Positions 9,267-19,091 of a stretch of 64,000 nt of DNA are shown piece after piece. Under the pieces are notes generated by a model. It made no database searches and was not told the DNA's origin. It worked only from the letters and a program-made list of their open reading frames with translations. Source of the stretch: Candidatus Babelota bacterium. Lineage in GTDB: Bacteria > Babelota > Babeliae > Babelales > Vermiphilaceae. How positions within the stretch are numbered: the stretch's first letter is position 1; each line of letters begins with the position of its first letter. Made by a program: the position numbers and the translations under genes. The DNA lies in assembly GCA_029262555.1 (NCBI GenBank), contig JAJCZE010000006.1:1-64000 (forward strand). The letters run 5' to 3'.

Positions 9267-12200
9267 CTACGGAGTAAATCGACTTCGCTTCACAACGCCC
9301 TGTGGCTCTATCGTTCCAATAACATTTGAATCATTTGTATGTAACAATCGTGCACCACTTTTTAAAATCGTTTTTCCTGTTCCAGTTGTTAAGTTTTTAA
9401 ATAACTGTAACGTTGCTCCCGATTCAATACTGATAGCGGAGTCATTACTTATCAGGTTCAAAGCCAAACTACTACTATTTCTGTACGCCAACAAACCTCT
9501 TTCAAGTATTAACCTTACTCCAGGCCGAACAATAACAGATAAATCATTTACACCATCACCAAATGAAATGCCTGGCTCTAGACCAGAAAATGGGTCAGAA
9601 GTAGAACTTAGAGAAGAAGTTTGCTTAACATTGAGACATCCCTTTGTGAGCTCAATCCCGCTTGATGTAGTTATAAAACTTGCGCCATTCAATATAAATT
9701 GTGAAGACGTATTCTCAAATTGAATCAAACGATTATTTCCCTCAATATGAGGAGGATCATAACTAAAGGTAACGCCTGAATCTAATTTAAGGGCACTATC
9801 AGCAAGTATCGTACTCGTCATTTGCGTTTCATATACAAATGAATGATCTCCCTGCATAACATTTTTATTTAAAAACTGCATTGCGCCATGCGTAAAGGTA
9901 AATGTGTCACTCAAAATAATTTGTGCATTATTAAAAATTACTACTCCCGTATCATCAACGCAGCGAATAGCATTTGCAGATATCTTATCTAAAACAATGT
10001 CTTTTAATACTAAGGTGGCTCCAGAATCAACAACCAATTCTCCAGTAGAAAAAGTCAAAATATTATTAGCACCTTCAATAGTGGTATAATCTTGAAATAA
10101 CACTGATGCCGCTAAATCTACAGTTGAATTAAATTTAATCGATCCGTCGCCCATAAACGTCATTGGAACTGATTGCATAATATCATTAATTCCATAAAGG
10201 GCTGTCTGCCCATTCAAATCTATTGTTCCAGGACCAACCACCCCTCCAGAACCAACAATCATCAAATCAGTGCCGAGCGTTAAAGTCCCTCCATTCAGGG
10301 TGATCAATGTATTTAATGTTCCAAGATTTGCCCACTCCAATTCTGCGGTTGGCGATAAATAGGTAATGAATCCAGTCACCACACCAGACCCCTTAAGCAC
10401 ATTCCCTGTACCAGAAATCACTAATGGCTGAGGAAAAGTACCACTCAAAATCTCAACGCTATCTGGGGCCCCTTCTAATGCAAGAACAAGCGGTAAAAAA
10501 CGACGCGCAGTAATTAATACAACTGCTGTTTGTATATCTACTAACGCTTTTTCAAGATAAACATTAATACCAGAATCAAAACTCACCGTAGTAGGTGGAG
10601 TAATATCGATCCCCATATTTCCCAATTTACCATCTTGCTTATAGTGCGTTACCAACCCGGTCTCAATAATTAATTTTGAAGAAGTAGATAATCCCACAAA
10701 CCCTTTTTCGATATCAGTAATATTTTGTAAAATATGGCCTGATCCCAATTGTATACTTGCGCCAGGATTTAAATTAATCGTAATATCATCACTTGCCACG
10801 CCATTACCTAATTGCAAACCATTTGCAGTACTTGTTGAATTAAAGTCAAATACACACTGCTTATTAATTGCCACAGTCCCGCGTGATAGCGTTAGTCCAC
10901 TGCTCTTTATTCCCAATGTGGCATCATCAAAACATAAATGCGCTGTATCATCTTCAAAATAAATCGGCTCCACTCCTTGGCTTGTTCTACCAAAAGAGCT
11001 TGTAATCCTACAGTCAAATGTTACGCCTGAGTTCAACTTTATAGTATTAGTCAAAATCTGATCAAACGTCATAGTATAAGGCCCACCAATACTATTAGAT
11101 TTCTCAAAATCAATAGCACCATGCGTTACGGTAAAATCATCATCTAAAAGCCATCTCGCTCCAAAAAATGAAAGCCTGCAAGAATCATCAGTACAGCTAA
11201 TATTTTCACCGCCCACTCCCTGAATAATAATATTTTTCATAATTAAGTGAGCATCAGTTTCTAAAAACAATTTACCGTTATCAACAAGGCGTAAAATATT
11301 GCCTTTTCCATCTAGTATCAATTCTCCTGATATCGTCCACGTATCAGATAAATCTAATTCAGACTGTAGTTGGAGAGTCCCCGAATCATTCCATCGAATA
11401 GAAGATTGCCACGTTGTAACTTGCGGACTTAAACACAAAGCATATGTAGAAAGATTTATGACTCCTGGCCCGTTAAAAATAGCGCCCGCATTCATAAAAA
11501 GAGGGCTTAATAAAGAAAAAGTTCCATTGTTTAAGGTAACTGAGCTCCGTAACTCACCTAATATATCTAAGCTTAATTCAGCAGCACTCGAGCTCAAAAT
11601 AAGGGGACCATTTATCCCACCATTTCCTTTGATAACATTTCCAGCATTGGTTGTTAAAATGGCAAGCGGCATTGTTCCTTTTGTAAAAAACATTTCATCA
11701 TTACCATCCAGTTGATACACAAATGCACTTAATTGGTTTCCTGTTAACTCAAATTCAATCGTAGGCAATACAATACGCGTATCAACATAACTTAAGGTTT
11801 TACCAACTGCCACCTCAACTGGAGAAACTAAAGCCGATACGATTTCAACTGATTGCTTTGGAAATGCTAAATCTGTATGCACTGCAATTTTTGACCCTTC
11901 ATTTCTTATCAATGAAGCAGTATGCGAAGATGACTTAAATCGATCAGAATCTCCATTATTGTATACCCAATACCCTGAGTTATGAATTACAGAGCACCCA
12001 GGACTTAATCGAATACTTAAATCATTTGCAGCAATTCCATTACCAACGATCATTCCTCGATCAGTTCCCGTATTAACAGAATCAATCGTAACAGAGCGAT
12101 CAAATATAATAGATCCATTCGTAAGTTCAATACCCGAATCGCTTGCAATAAAATCAACATTATCTAGTGTCAAAAAAGAAGTTCCATCTATAAAATGTAT

Positions 12201-13019
12201 CGGATCCGAAAGTGTTTCTGGGTATCGTCCCATTTTCAATACTAAATCTTCTGAAAGTTTCCAATGTGAGTCCATTTCAATGGTACTTGTCATTGAACTT
12301 TCGTAAAAAAAAGTACCCGTTCCTGAAAATTCTACTTGATCCTCAAATGAAATTGCACCCGTAGTAAATGTAAAAAAACCATCCTGAATCCATCGCACAT
12401 TCTCTAGAATAAGCATTGAATCATTATCAGCACATCGAATTTTTTCACTATTCACGCCCATAAAATTTATATTTTTAATATGAAGCGTTGATGCAGGAGC
12501 AACAACTAAACCACCATTTCCACCTAACATAATAAGATTATTCGAACCGGATAGAATACAATCTCCCGTAAAGCAAATTTCTGTATCAATTAAAACATTA
12601 CCTTCGAAAGATAAATGCGTATTATCAAATGTATGCGTATCATCTGGAAGTGAACTTATAGAAGAACTAATGTGTAAAGTATGCCCTCCACCAACAATAA
12701 CTCCCAACCCATTCAGCGTAGTAACATTCTGAAAAATAAGATCCGTGCCAAGCGTTACTGTGCCTCCTGCAAAATCGACCGTACCACTCACCGGATAAAT
12801 AGATCGAAATAATAATTCAGTAGCGGAATTTTCTAAATTAAATCCATTTTTCATCCAAGCAAAACTGGCAATTTCATTTGGATTGGCACCATAAACCTCA
12901 GGAAAAGACGCAAATGACTCTACTGAAACCGCTAAATCTGATCCGACAAGTAATGCTGAGGCATTCCTCATTTGAAACAAACAAAGCAAAGCACATATCT
13001 GAATTATTATTTTTTTCAT
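9267..13019 (-). CDS. 1250-residue exported beta-repeat protein, three tandem modules, no propeller
   Basis: The ATG at 13019 overlaps the stop of the upstream gene (ATGA), indicating translational coupling. The signal peptide is followed by LLVGSDLAVSVES. The body contains three tandem modules of about 400 residues. Each carries a strand pair of the type 'LHIKNINFMGV', then 'FTFTTGAISFEDQV', then 'TSTIEMDS', and ends near '[PG]G-x-x-Y' positions at about residues 355, 770 and 1205 (VYNNGD, LQNITD, AYRNSS). The composition is rich in Gly, Ser, Thr, Asn and Leu with very few charges, typical of a parallel beta-helix passenger. No C-terminal autotransporter barrel is seen. It is exactly as long as its paralogue at 15259-19011. 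Confidence 0.8.
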   Translation of the reverse strand: MKKIIIQICALLCLFQMRNASALLVGSDLAVSVESFASFPEVYGANPNEIASFAWMKNGFNLENSATELLFRSIYPVSGTVDFAGGTVTLGTDLIFQNVTTLNGLGVIVGGGHTLHISSSISSLPDDTHTFDNTHLSFEGNVLIDTEICFTGDCILSGSNNLIMLGGNGGLVVAPASTLHIKNINFMGVNSEKIRCADNDSMLILENVRWIQDGFFTFTTGAISFEDQVEFSGTGTFFYESSMTSTIEMDSHWKLSEDLVLKMGRYPETLSDPIHFIDGTSFLTLDNVDFIASDSGIELTNGSIIFDRSVTIDSVNTGTDRGMIVGNGIAANDLSIRLSPGCSVIHNSGYWVYNNGDSDRFKSSSHTASLIRNEGSKIAVHTDLAFPKQSVEIVSALVSPVEVAVGKTLSYVDTRIVLPTIEFELTGNQLSAFVYQLDGNDEMFFTKGTMPLAILTTNAGNVIKGNGGINGPLILSSSAAELSLDILGELRSSVTLNNGTFSLLSPLFMNAGAIFNGPGVINLSTYALCLSPQVTTWQSSIRWNDSGTLQLQSELDLSDTWTISGELILDGKGNILRLVDNGKLFLETDAHLIMKNIIIQGVGGENISCTDDSCRLSFFGARWLLDDDFTVTHGAIDFEKSNSIGGPYTMTFDQILTNTIKLNSGVTFDCRITSSFGRTSQGVEPIYFEDDTAHLCFDDATLGIKSSGLTLSRGTVAINKQCVFDFNSTSTANGLQLGNGVASDDITINLNPGASIQLGSGHILQNITDIEKGFVGLSTSSKLIIETGLVTHYKQDGKLGNMGIDITPPTTVSFDSGINVYLEKALVDIQTAVVLITARRFLPLVLALEGAPDSVEILSGTFPQPLVISGTGNVLKGSGVVTGFITYLSPTAELEWANLGTLNTLITLNGGTLTLGTDLMIVGSGGVVGPGTIDLNGQTALYGINDIMQSVPMTFMGDGSIKFNSTVDLAASVLFQDYTTIEGANNILTFSTGELVVDSGATLVLKDIVLDKISANAIRCVDDTGVVIFNNAQIILSDTFTFTHGAMQFLNKNVMQGDHSFVYETQMTSTILADSALKLDSGVTFSYDPPHIEGNNRLIQFENTSSQFILNGASFITTSSGIELTKGCLNVKQTSSLSSTSDPFSGLEPGISFGDGVNDLSVIVRPGVRLILERGLLAYRNSSSLALNLISNDSAISIESGATLQLFKNLTTGTGKTILKSGARLLHTNDSNVIGTIEPQGVVKRSRFTP

Positions 13020-15262
13020 CGTTCATACTCAAATGTAAATGGACCTGCCGCGTGCACCTTACCAATCAAATCACCTCCAAGTAAGCGATGCGCCATTGAA
13101 CCTTCATTAAAATAAAATGTTCCATTTCCAATATTTAATGGTGTATGCAAAATAAGCTTTGTATTCTTTTCCATGTGCAAAATATCATAACTTTTTGCAT
13201 TCCATGACGAAAAATATACGTTTTTATAATGCAAAGATCCCTCAGTAAGTCGCAAGTGAACACCACTTAATATATCAATATAGCAGTCATGCTCACCAAC
13301 CCCATCCCCAAAATCAATGAAGGAATTCTCTCCAGCAGATAAAAAGGAATCTCGTTCAGCGCGTAAAGTGCCATCCAATAATGCCATTCCGCTTTGCCCT
13401 GATGCAAGCGTTGCACCATCTAACAATATAACGGACGATCGATCTTCACATTCTATAAGATGAGTATGCGTTATTATTGGATCATAGCTAAAAGTCATTC
13501 CTGAATCTAAAATAAGACTCGATTTTGATGCGAGAGTAGATGTTTGACTTGAACTATATATGAACTGCGCATTGCCTTTCATTGTAACGTCGTCAACAAA
13601 ATGAAATGATCCATGAGTAAAGGTATAATCTGCATCTTGTGCCCACGTTGCATTTCGTAAACAAATAACACCGGTATCATCTTCACATCTAATATTAGCC
13701 CCTTGAATTCCCTTCAATTGAATATCTTCAAGGATTAACGTTGCATTCGATTCAATAATTAAATTCGTACTCGCATCAAATTTAAAAATATTGCCCCCAC
13801 CATTTATCGTACAATTTCCCTGAAATCGAATGTCTGCATGCCCGCGTACTTCTGATCCAAAATAAAGTTTTAAATCTTTAAACGTGAACGGAACATTTGT
13901 AAAATTAAAAAGATACGCAGTATTGCTATCATCGCCAGTAAGAAGATAATTCCCACTGGCAGACCACGCAACAGCACGCTTAAGTGCGTCTGAACTATAT
14001 CCACTCACTAAATGCAAGGCACGTGTCTCTTCGTCAAAGTAATACACCTCAATTTCATATCCTTGTGCGGAATATTCTTTTGTAATAGCAAGATATATTC
14101 CAGTCTGATCCCACGCAGCCTGAATTACTTGCTGGCGTAGCCCTACTCTTGCTGTTATAACCTCAGTTAAGGTTTGTGAAATTTCATTAAATCGATACAG
14201 CCGTAGCGACTCATTACGAGCTCCGAGTCCAACAGCAATTAAATCACTATTAGGGCGCCACGCAACTCCATATACATGATTCCCCAATTCGGCATCACTC
14301 ACTTGAGTAATATCACTTTGCCCACGCTGAAATACACGTAATTCTCCCCCACTGGAGCGCCGTAATCCAATTGCGCAATAATCCCCCGTACTTTTCCAGC
14401 TAATCGCATTATTATTAACCTCTTTACTTGCCCCCAAAGAGCCATTCAAAAGAGATCCTAATACTCCGTCAGTAACCGAATACAAGTGAAAGTTACTGTC
14501 TTTCCTCTCTCCAACTGCCAAATAGTTGCCATCAGGACTCCATGCAACTGCACGTGCATATCCAGTATTTGAACTATCAATCAATGTTAATACATCAGTT
14601 GACCTATTGAAATGCCAGGTTTGCAACTCAGTCCCACTCGATAAAGCGATAGCTATATAATCTGAATTGGGATTCCACTGCAACGAGTTAATCGTACTCG
14701 TTCCAAATTCTTGCTGAGTAACAAAAGAAAGCGTTGTCCCAGTAAACTTATATACATGGAGTTCAGCACCCAACGAACCCTTTAATCCAAGCGCAACGTA
14801 TTCATCATCATAAGACCACGAAACAGAATACACATCCTTACCAACATCCACAGTGTCTAACAAATTCACAATTAATTTAATGTAGTATGTTGAAGGAAAA
14901 TCAAGATACGAAATATTATTTGGAAACCCGAGAGAAAAACCATTTCCATAAATACTTCCAACTCCAATTCGAAATGGATTTTTAAATTCTAAATCATTTA
15001 ACAGCTCTAATGTGCCACCATTTAAAACAATATCACCACGAATAGGAAAAAATGCATCAAACTCAGCGGTTGTTTGCGGGTTTTCAAGCACAAACCCTTT
15101 TTCAAAGACAGAAAACCCTTTCATTCTATTTGAACTAGAAGTAATCCGCTTAAAAAAGGCTCGCGTTTGACGAGCCACAGAGACATCAGAGCCGATAATT
15201 GTTCCGTAGGATGGAAAAAAAGAAAGAATCGTAAACGCAATGGCTACTAAAACATTTATCAT
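13016..15262 (-). CDS. Exported beta-propeller / beta-repeat surface protein (paralogue 4)
   Basis: The ATG at 15262 overlaps the upstream stop (ATGA). The 748-residue product has a signal peptide ending near PSYG, then TIIGSDVSVARQT. Seven propeller blades occupy residues about 150-460 (SWSYDDEYVALGL, QWNPNSDYIAIAL, AWSPDGNYLAVGE, SWKSTGDYCAIGL, AWRPNSDLIAVGL, AWDQTGIYLAITK, AWSASGNYLLTGD). A beta-repeat module follows with 'ATLILEDIQLKGI' and 'FTHGSFHFVDDV'. It is about 50 residues longer at the C-terminus than paralogues 2 and 3, and its module resembles those of the two 1250-residue proteins. It sits between those two proteins in the operon. Confidence 0.8.
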   Translation of the reverse strand: MINVLVAIAFTILSFFPSYGTIIGSDVSVARQTRAFFKRITSSSNRMKGFSVFEKGFVLENPQTTAEFDAFFPIRGDIVLNGGTLELLNDLEFKNPFRIGVGSIYGNGFSLGFPNNISYLDFPSTYYIKLIVNLLDTVDVGKDVYSVSWSYDDEYVALGLKGSLGAELHVYKFTGTTLSFVTQQEFGTSTINSLQWNPNSDYIAIALSSGTELQTWHFNRSTDVLTLIDSSNTGYARAVAWSPDGNYLAVGERKDSNFHLYSVTDGVLGSLLNGSLGASKEVNNNAISWKSTGDYCAIGLRRSSGGELRVFQRGQSDITQVSDAELGNHVYGVAWRPNSDLIAVGLGARNESLRLYRFNEISQTLTEVITARVGLRQQVIQAAWDQTGIYLAITKEYSAQGYEIEVYYFDEETRALHLVSGYSSDALKRAVAWSASGNYLLTGDDSNTAYLFNFTNVPFTFKDLKLYFGSEVRGHADIRFQGNCTINGGGNIFKFDASTNLIIESNATLILEDIQLKGIQGANIRCEDDTGVICLRNATWAQDADYTFTHGSFHFVDDVTMKGNAQFIYSSSQTSTLASKSSLILDSGMTFSYDPIITHTHLIECEDRSSVILLDGATLASGQSGMALLDGTLRAERDSFLSAGENSFIDFGDGVGEHDCYIDILSGVHLRLTEGSLHYKNVYFSSWNAKSYDILHMEKNTKLILHTPLNIGNGTFYFNEGSMAHRLLGGDLIGKVHAAGPFTFEYER

Positions 15263-18200
15263 TCTAAGCCCTCTACGATAGCAACCGGTCCAACAATATC
15301 ATTTCCACCCTGATCATCAATATGAGCATGCTCGCTAATCAAAATGCGCCCTGCTCCCAACCATATCGAAGAATACAATCTAAAATTTGTTCCAGAGTAG
15401 AAAGCAACACCTGCAAGTTGATTTTCCATACTCCATGCATCAGAAGAAATATTCCTGTATAAGAAAGACCCACTCATTACCCGTAATACCGCACCTGCAG
15501 AAATGATACCAGCACAATCATTATCTTCTGAGATGCCATCGCCCAAACACAGTCCTCCATCAACGATAGTATTATTTCCATCATCATCTTCGTTTTCAAG
15601 TACTTCAGTTGAAATTGAAGACTCTCCTTTTACTACGAAATTCCCTTTCGTTAATTGAATTCCTGTTGACGTCGTATGCAAAGATGCATTTTGCAATACT
15701 AAGGTGGCAGTATCATCTTCCATCTCTAATACATGAAAACCAGCCCGTTGCGAATTAATACTGCAGGTGATTCCCAAATCAAATTTAAGTTGAGACTCTG
15801 CACAAATAGTACTAGTTTGATCTGAGTCGTAAGTGAATAAACCATCTCCCCGCATTACAACTTTATTCTTGAAACGAAGCGCACCCTTTGTAAACGTATA
15901 TGCATAAGAACGATCCTGCATCCAAATAGTATCATCTAGAATAATAACACTTGTATCTCCCATACACTTAATATTCATACCATCAACCATCTCAATCTTT
16001 ATATTTTGCAAACAAAGCTGGGAATCGTTTTCCACTACAATATCACCTAAATTTCCAAGATTAAGGGAATGGCCATTGCCCTTTAATATGCAGTTGCCAC
16101 TAAAAGTCCACGTAGCCGCCAACGAAATATTTGCATTTAAATTAATCGACGCACTTGTACCATTCCAATGCATATCATCTGCCCATGTTAAGTCACTCTT
16201 GCCTAAATTAATGTTACTCGTCCCCATATCAACCCGCCCACTACCAGAAAGCTTTACATTATTTGCCAAATCAAGATTATTAGAAAGCGTAAGTTTTCCA
16301 TTATTCATAGTAATGCTATTGAATACGCACCCATTAAAGTTGCAAATTAACTCTGCTGTGCTTCCGGCAAGCGTAATCACGCCGCCCATATTTCCAACAC
16401 CATCAATTCTATTAGCAGCTCCTTGCACTAAAATATACAGTGGAAACGTTCCATTATTTAAATTAATAATACCGTTGCCACCAAGAAGCATTGTAAACCA
16501 ATTGTACCAAGTGCCCGTTACATCAAACTCGTCTTGCTGATTAATGATATGGCCCTTTATGTAGGAAAGAATTTTCCCAGAATCAACAAGCAGTTGCGAA
16601 TAAGGGCTCACGTCTATTGTAATATCTGAAAGATCAAGATCATGCTTTAAATAAAAAACACTTGCAGGATATCGTATAAGGCGCGAAGTTCGTGATTTCG
16701 AAATAATCCCGGTTGGCTTAGTAATATCATACGTCACATGTCCACGCGTAAATCGAGCTTGAGCAGCAGGATTTAAAATAATATCAACATCATTTTCAGC
16801 AACACCGTCTCCAAAAGCTAACCCATTAGCAGTTGTAGTAGAATTTACATCTACTTCAACGTCACGAGACGTCATTAAGCGGCCACGAGTAAAATGCATA
16901 CCGGTTTCTTTTACGTATAATTTTGCATCATCAAACTTTAACATCGCTGTATTATCTTCAAAATACAGTGGTTCATTCCCATTATTTCTACCAAGCGCTA
17001 ATGTTGCTCCGTCTCTTACAATTAACTTTCCATCAGTACGCAAAGTACTCGTCATTGCGCTCTCGTATGAGAACGTATAGGAACCACTGAGCATATTTCT
17101 TAAAAAAAATTGCATGCTTCCTGTATCAAACATCACGTTATCATTTTGATTAATTTCACTATTAATATAATTGATAACTCCCGTATCATTTGCACATCTC
17201 AGGTTAGTATCAGATAGTCCAAAAATTTTCATATCTTTAAATGTTAATCGAGAATTATCATCAACTACAATTTCTCCACCATCTGCCAACACCAACTTAG
17301 TTGTATCGCCCTTAAAGGTGCAATTTCCCCTAATAGTCCACGTTGACGAAAGAGTTACTTTTCCATGAAGATTAATTACTCCTTTATCCGCTTCCCATAA
17401 AAGAGGGGTATTTGCCTTAAATCCAGAGTCGATCGTTATTTGATTTTGTTGAAGATTTATATGCCCAGGCCCTACAAGAGCTCCATTACCATGCACAAGC
17501 AAATCGTAATCTAATGTAAATGAACCATCATTAAGTACTAACGAATTGCCAATAAATCCATTTACACCACAGGTCAATGCTGCAGTTGAATCACTCAAGG
17601 TAATCGCACCCGTAAATCCACCATTACCTCGTAAATCATTGCCGACACCACTTACCAAAAGATACATTGGTAAAATTCCCTTCGTAAGAAATAATGAGCT
17701 ATTTCCATCGAGCGCATAAGTGAAAGCATTTAATTGATCACTCGTTAGATCAAATTCTATTGAAGGTAGTTTTACAGCAGCATCATTATACATAACCAAC
17801 TTACCCGTATCTACCTGCAAAGGCGTTACATAATTAGACAGTAATTCAATAGTAATATCATTTAATTCAATATGTTGAGGAATATAAATGTATGATCCAA
17901 GGTCTCTAATCATACGAGACGTCTTAGAAGAAGATTTTATTTGAGAGGAATTGCCATTGTTGTATACCCAATAGCCTGAATTATGAAGTAAAGCTGCTCC
18001 CGGACGAATCCATAACGTAATGTCATTAGCAGGATTGCCATCCCCTAAAACTATTCCAGTATCAGTAGTAGTGCCCATTGCATCTAAAATAACTTCCCTA
18101 TCCAAAATAAGAGATCCCCGTGTAAGATGCAGCCCTGAATAGGTAGCCACAAAGTTGCAATTATCCAAATACAGCTTTGCAGTACTACTTTCAAAATAAA

Positions 18201-19011
18201 GGGGATCATTGAGAGTGTCATAATTTCTACCCATGCAAATATGCATTCCATCGCCAACTAAAAATTGAGAATGCCCTTCAATCGTACTCGTTTGCTTGCT
18301 TGAATAAGAAAACGTAGATGTGCCAAATAAAGAAACATGATCTTTGAAACGAATGCTTCCTAATTTCCAATCAAATGAATCATCCATTACCAAGCGAACA
18401 TTATCCAGTATGAGCTCAGAAGTATCGTCTACGCATGAAATTTTGATATCTTTCAACCCCTGTATCTCTACATCTCGTAATTCAAAACGGGAATTAGAAT
18501 CAATAAGTATAGAACCTGTTTCAGTAAGAGTAAGAACCTTTCCATTACCGCATAATGAACAATTGCCTTGAATAGTAAGCGTACTGGCAAGATCTAAATT
18601 TGAATCACAACACAACGCAACAGACCTAAACAAAGCATCACCAGACGCTATTTGCGCTAAATTAGGGCTCACAGATATGATATGTTGATTTCCAATAATT
18701 GTGCCAAGCCCATGAAGCGCAACATCCCGCAATTCGAGATCTTGTTCTAAGTAAAGGGTGCCTCCATTAAGATTGATTCCACCCGAGACAGGAAAAACGC
18801 TATCAAATGTGCACGTAGTAAGCACATCCTCTAACGTAAAACCATTTTTGAACCATCCAAAACCAAGCATAGTATTATCAGCATCAGCCGACGGAAAAGT
18901 AACAGTAGGCTCAACAGACAACACAGTCTCCGAGCCCTTCACTACAGGATATAGTGTGCTAAAAAAACATACTAAAAGTGAGAAAAAGAATAGTCGCTTA
19001 CTCACTACCAT
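15259..19011 (-). CDS. 1250-residue exported beta-repeat protein, three tandem modules (first gene of surface operon)
   Basis: The ATG at 19011 follows AAAAAGGTAAGC. The signal peptide (MVVSKRLFFFSLLVCFFSTLYPVV) is followed by KGSETVLSVEPTVTF. Three modules of about 400 residues repeat the order 'LKDM/LRDV' strand, '[ILM]KCM/RCANDT' turn, 'F-x-x-G-x-[ILM]-x-F' strand, 'TSTI/TSTL' and a closing 'G[YH]WVYNN'-like strand. The first module's 'NSGYWVYNNG' also occurs in the 9267-13019 protein, showing recent common origin. No catalytic motif, Cys framework or barrel is visible. It leads an operon of five genes joined by 4-base overlaps or short gaps. A structural surface role is the best guess. 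Confidence 0.8.
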   Translation of the reverse strand: MVVSKRLFFFSLLVCFFSTLYPVVKGSETVLSVEPTVTFPSADADNTMLGFGWFKNGFTLEDVLTTCTFDSVFPVSGGINLNGGTLYLEQDLELRDVALHGLGTIIGNQHIISVSPNLAQIASGDALFRSVALCCDSNLDLASTLTIQGNCSLCGNGKVLTLTETGSILIDSNSRFELRDVEIQGLKDIKISCVDDTSELILDNVRLVMDDSFDWKLGSIRFKDHVSLFGTSTFSYSSKQTSTIEGHSQFLVGDGMHICMGRNYDTLNDPLYFESSTAKLYLDNCNFVATYSGLHLTRGSLILDREVILDAMGTTTDTGIVLGDGNPANDITLWIRPGAALLHNSGYWVYNNGNSSQIKSSSKTSRMIRDLGSYIYIPQHIELNDITIELLSNYVTPLQVDTGKLVMYNDAAVKLPSIEFDLTSDQLNAFTYALDGNSSLFLTKGILPMYLLVSGVGNDLRGNGGFTGAITLSDSTAALTCGVNGFIGNSLVLNDGSFTLDYDLLVHGNGALVGPGHINLQQNQITIDSGFKANTPLLWEADKGVINLHGKVTLSSTWTIRGNCTFKGDTTKLVLADGGEIVVDDNSRLTFKDMKIFGLSDTNLRCANDTGVINYINSEINQNDNVMFDTGSMQFFLRNMLSGSYTFSYESAMTSTLRTDGKLIVRDGATLALGRNNGNEPLYFEDNTAMLKFDDAKLYVKETGMHFTRGRLMTSRDVEVDVNSTTTANGLAFGDGVAENDVDIILNPAAQARFTRGHVTYDITKPTGIISKSRTSRLIRYPASVFYLKHDLDLSDITIDVSPYSQLLVDSGKILSYIKGHIINQQDEFDVTGTWYNWFTMLLGGNGIINLNNGTFPLYILVQGAANRIDGVGNMGGVITLAGSTAELICNFNGCVFNSITMNNGKLTLSNNLDLANNVKLSGSGRVDMGTSNINLGKSDLTWADDMHWNGTSASINLNANISLAATWTFSGNCILKGNGHSLNLGNLGDIVVENDSQLCLQNIKIEMVDGMNIKCMGDTSVIILDDTIWMQDRSYAYTFTKGALRFKNKVVMRGDGLFTYDSDQTSTICAESQLKFDLGITCSINSQRAGFHVLEMEDDTATLVLQNASLHTTSTGIQLTKGNFVVKGESSISTEVLENEDDDGNNTIVDGGLCLGDGISEDNDCAGIISAGAVLRVMSGSFLYRNISSDAWSMENQLAGVAFYSGTNFRLYSSIWLGAGRILISEHAHIDDQGGNDIVGPVAIVEGLE

Positions 19012-19091
19012 GCTTACCTTTTTTTAAATCAACCTCTTTAGGTGGATCTTAGCAAGCAGGATATTAAAATCAAGCGTAGAAATTACCCAGA

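Noticed and set aside
3015-15262. Eukaryotic contamination because of WD40-like repeats.
   Set aside because: The genes have bacterial ribosome sites, Sec signal peptides, ATGA overlaps and no introns, and they are embedded in an operon.
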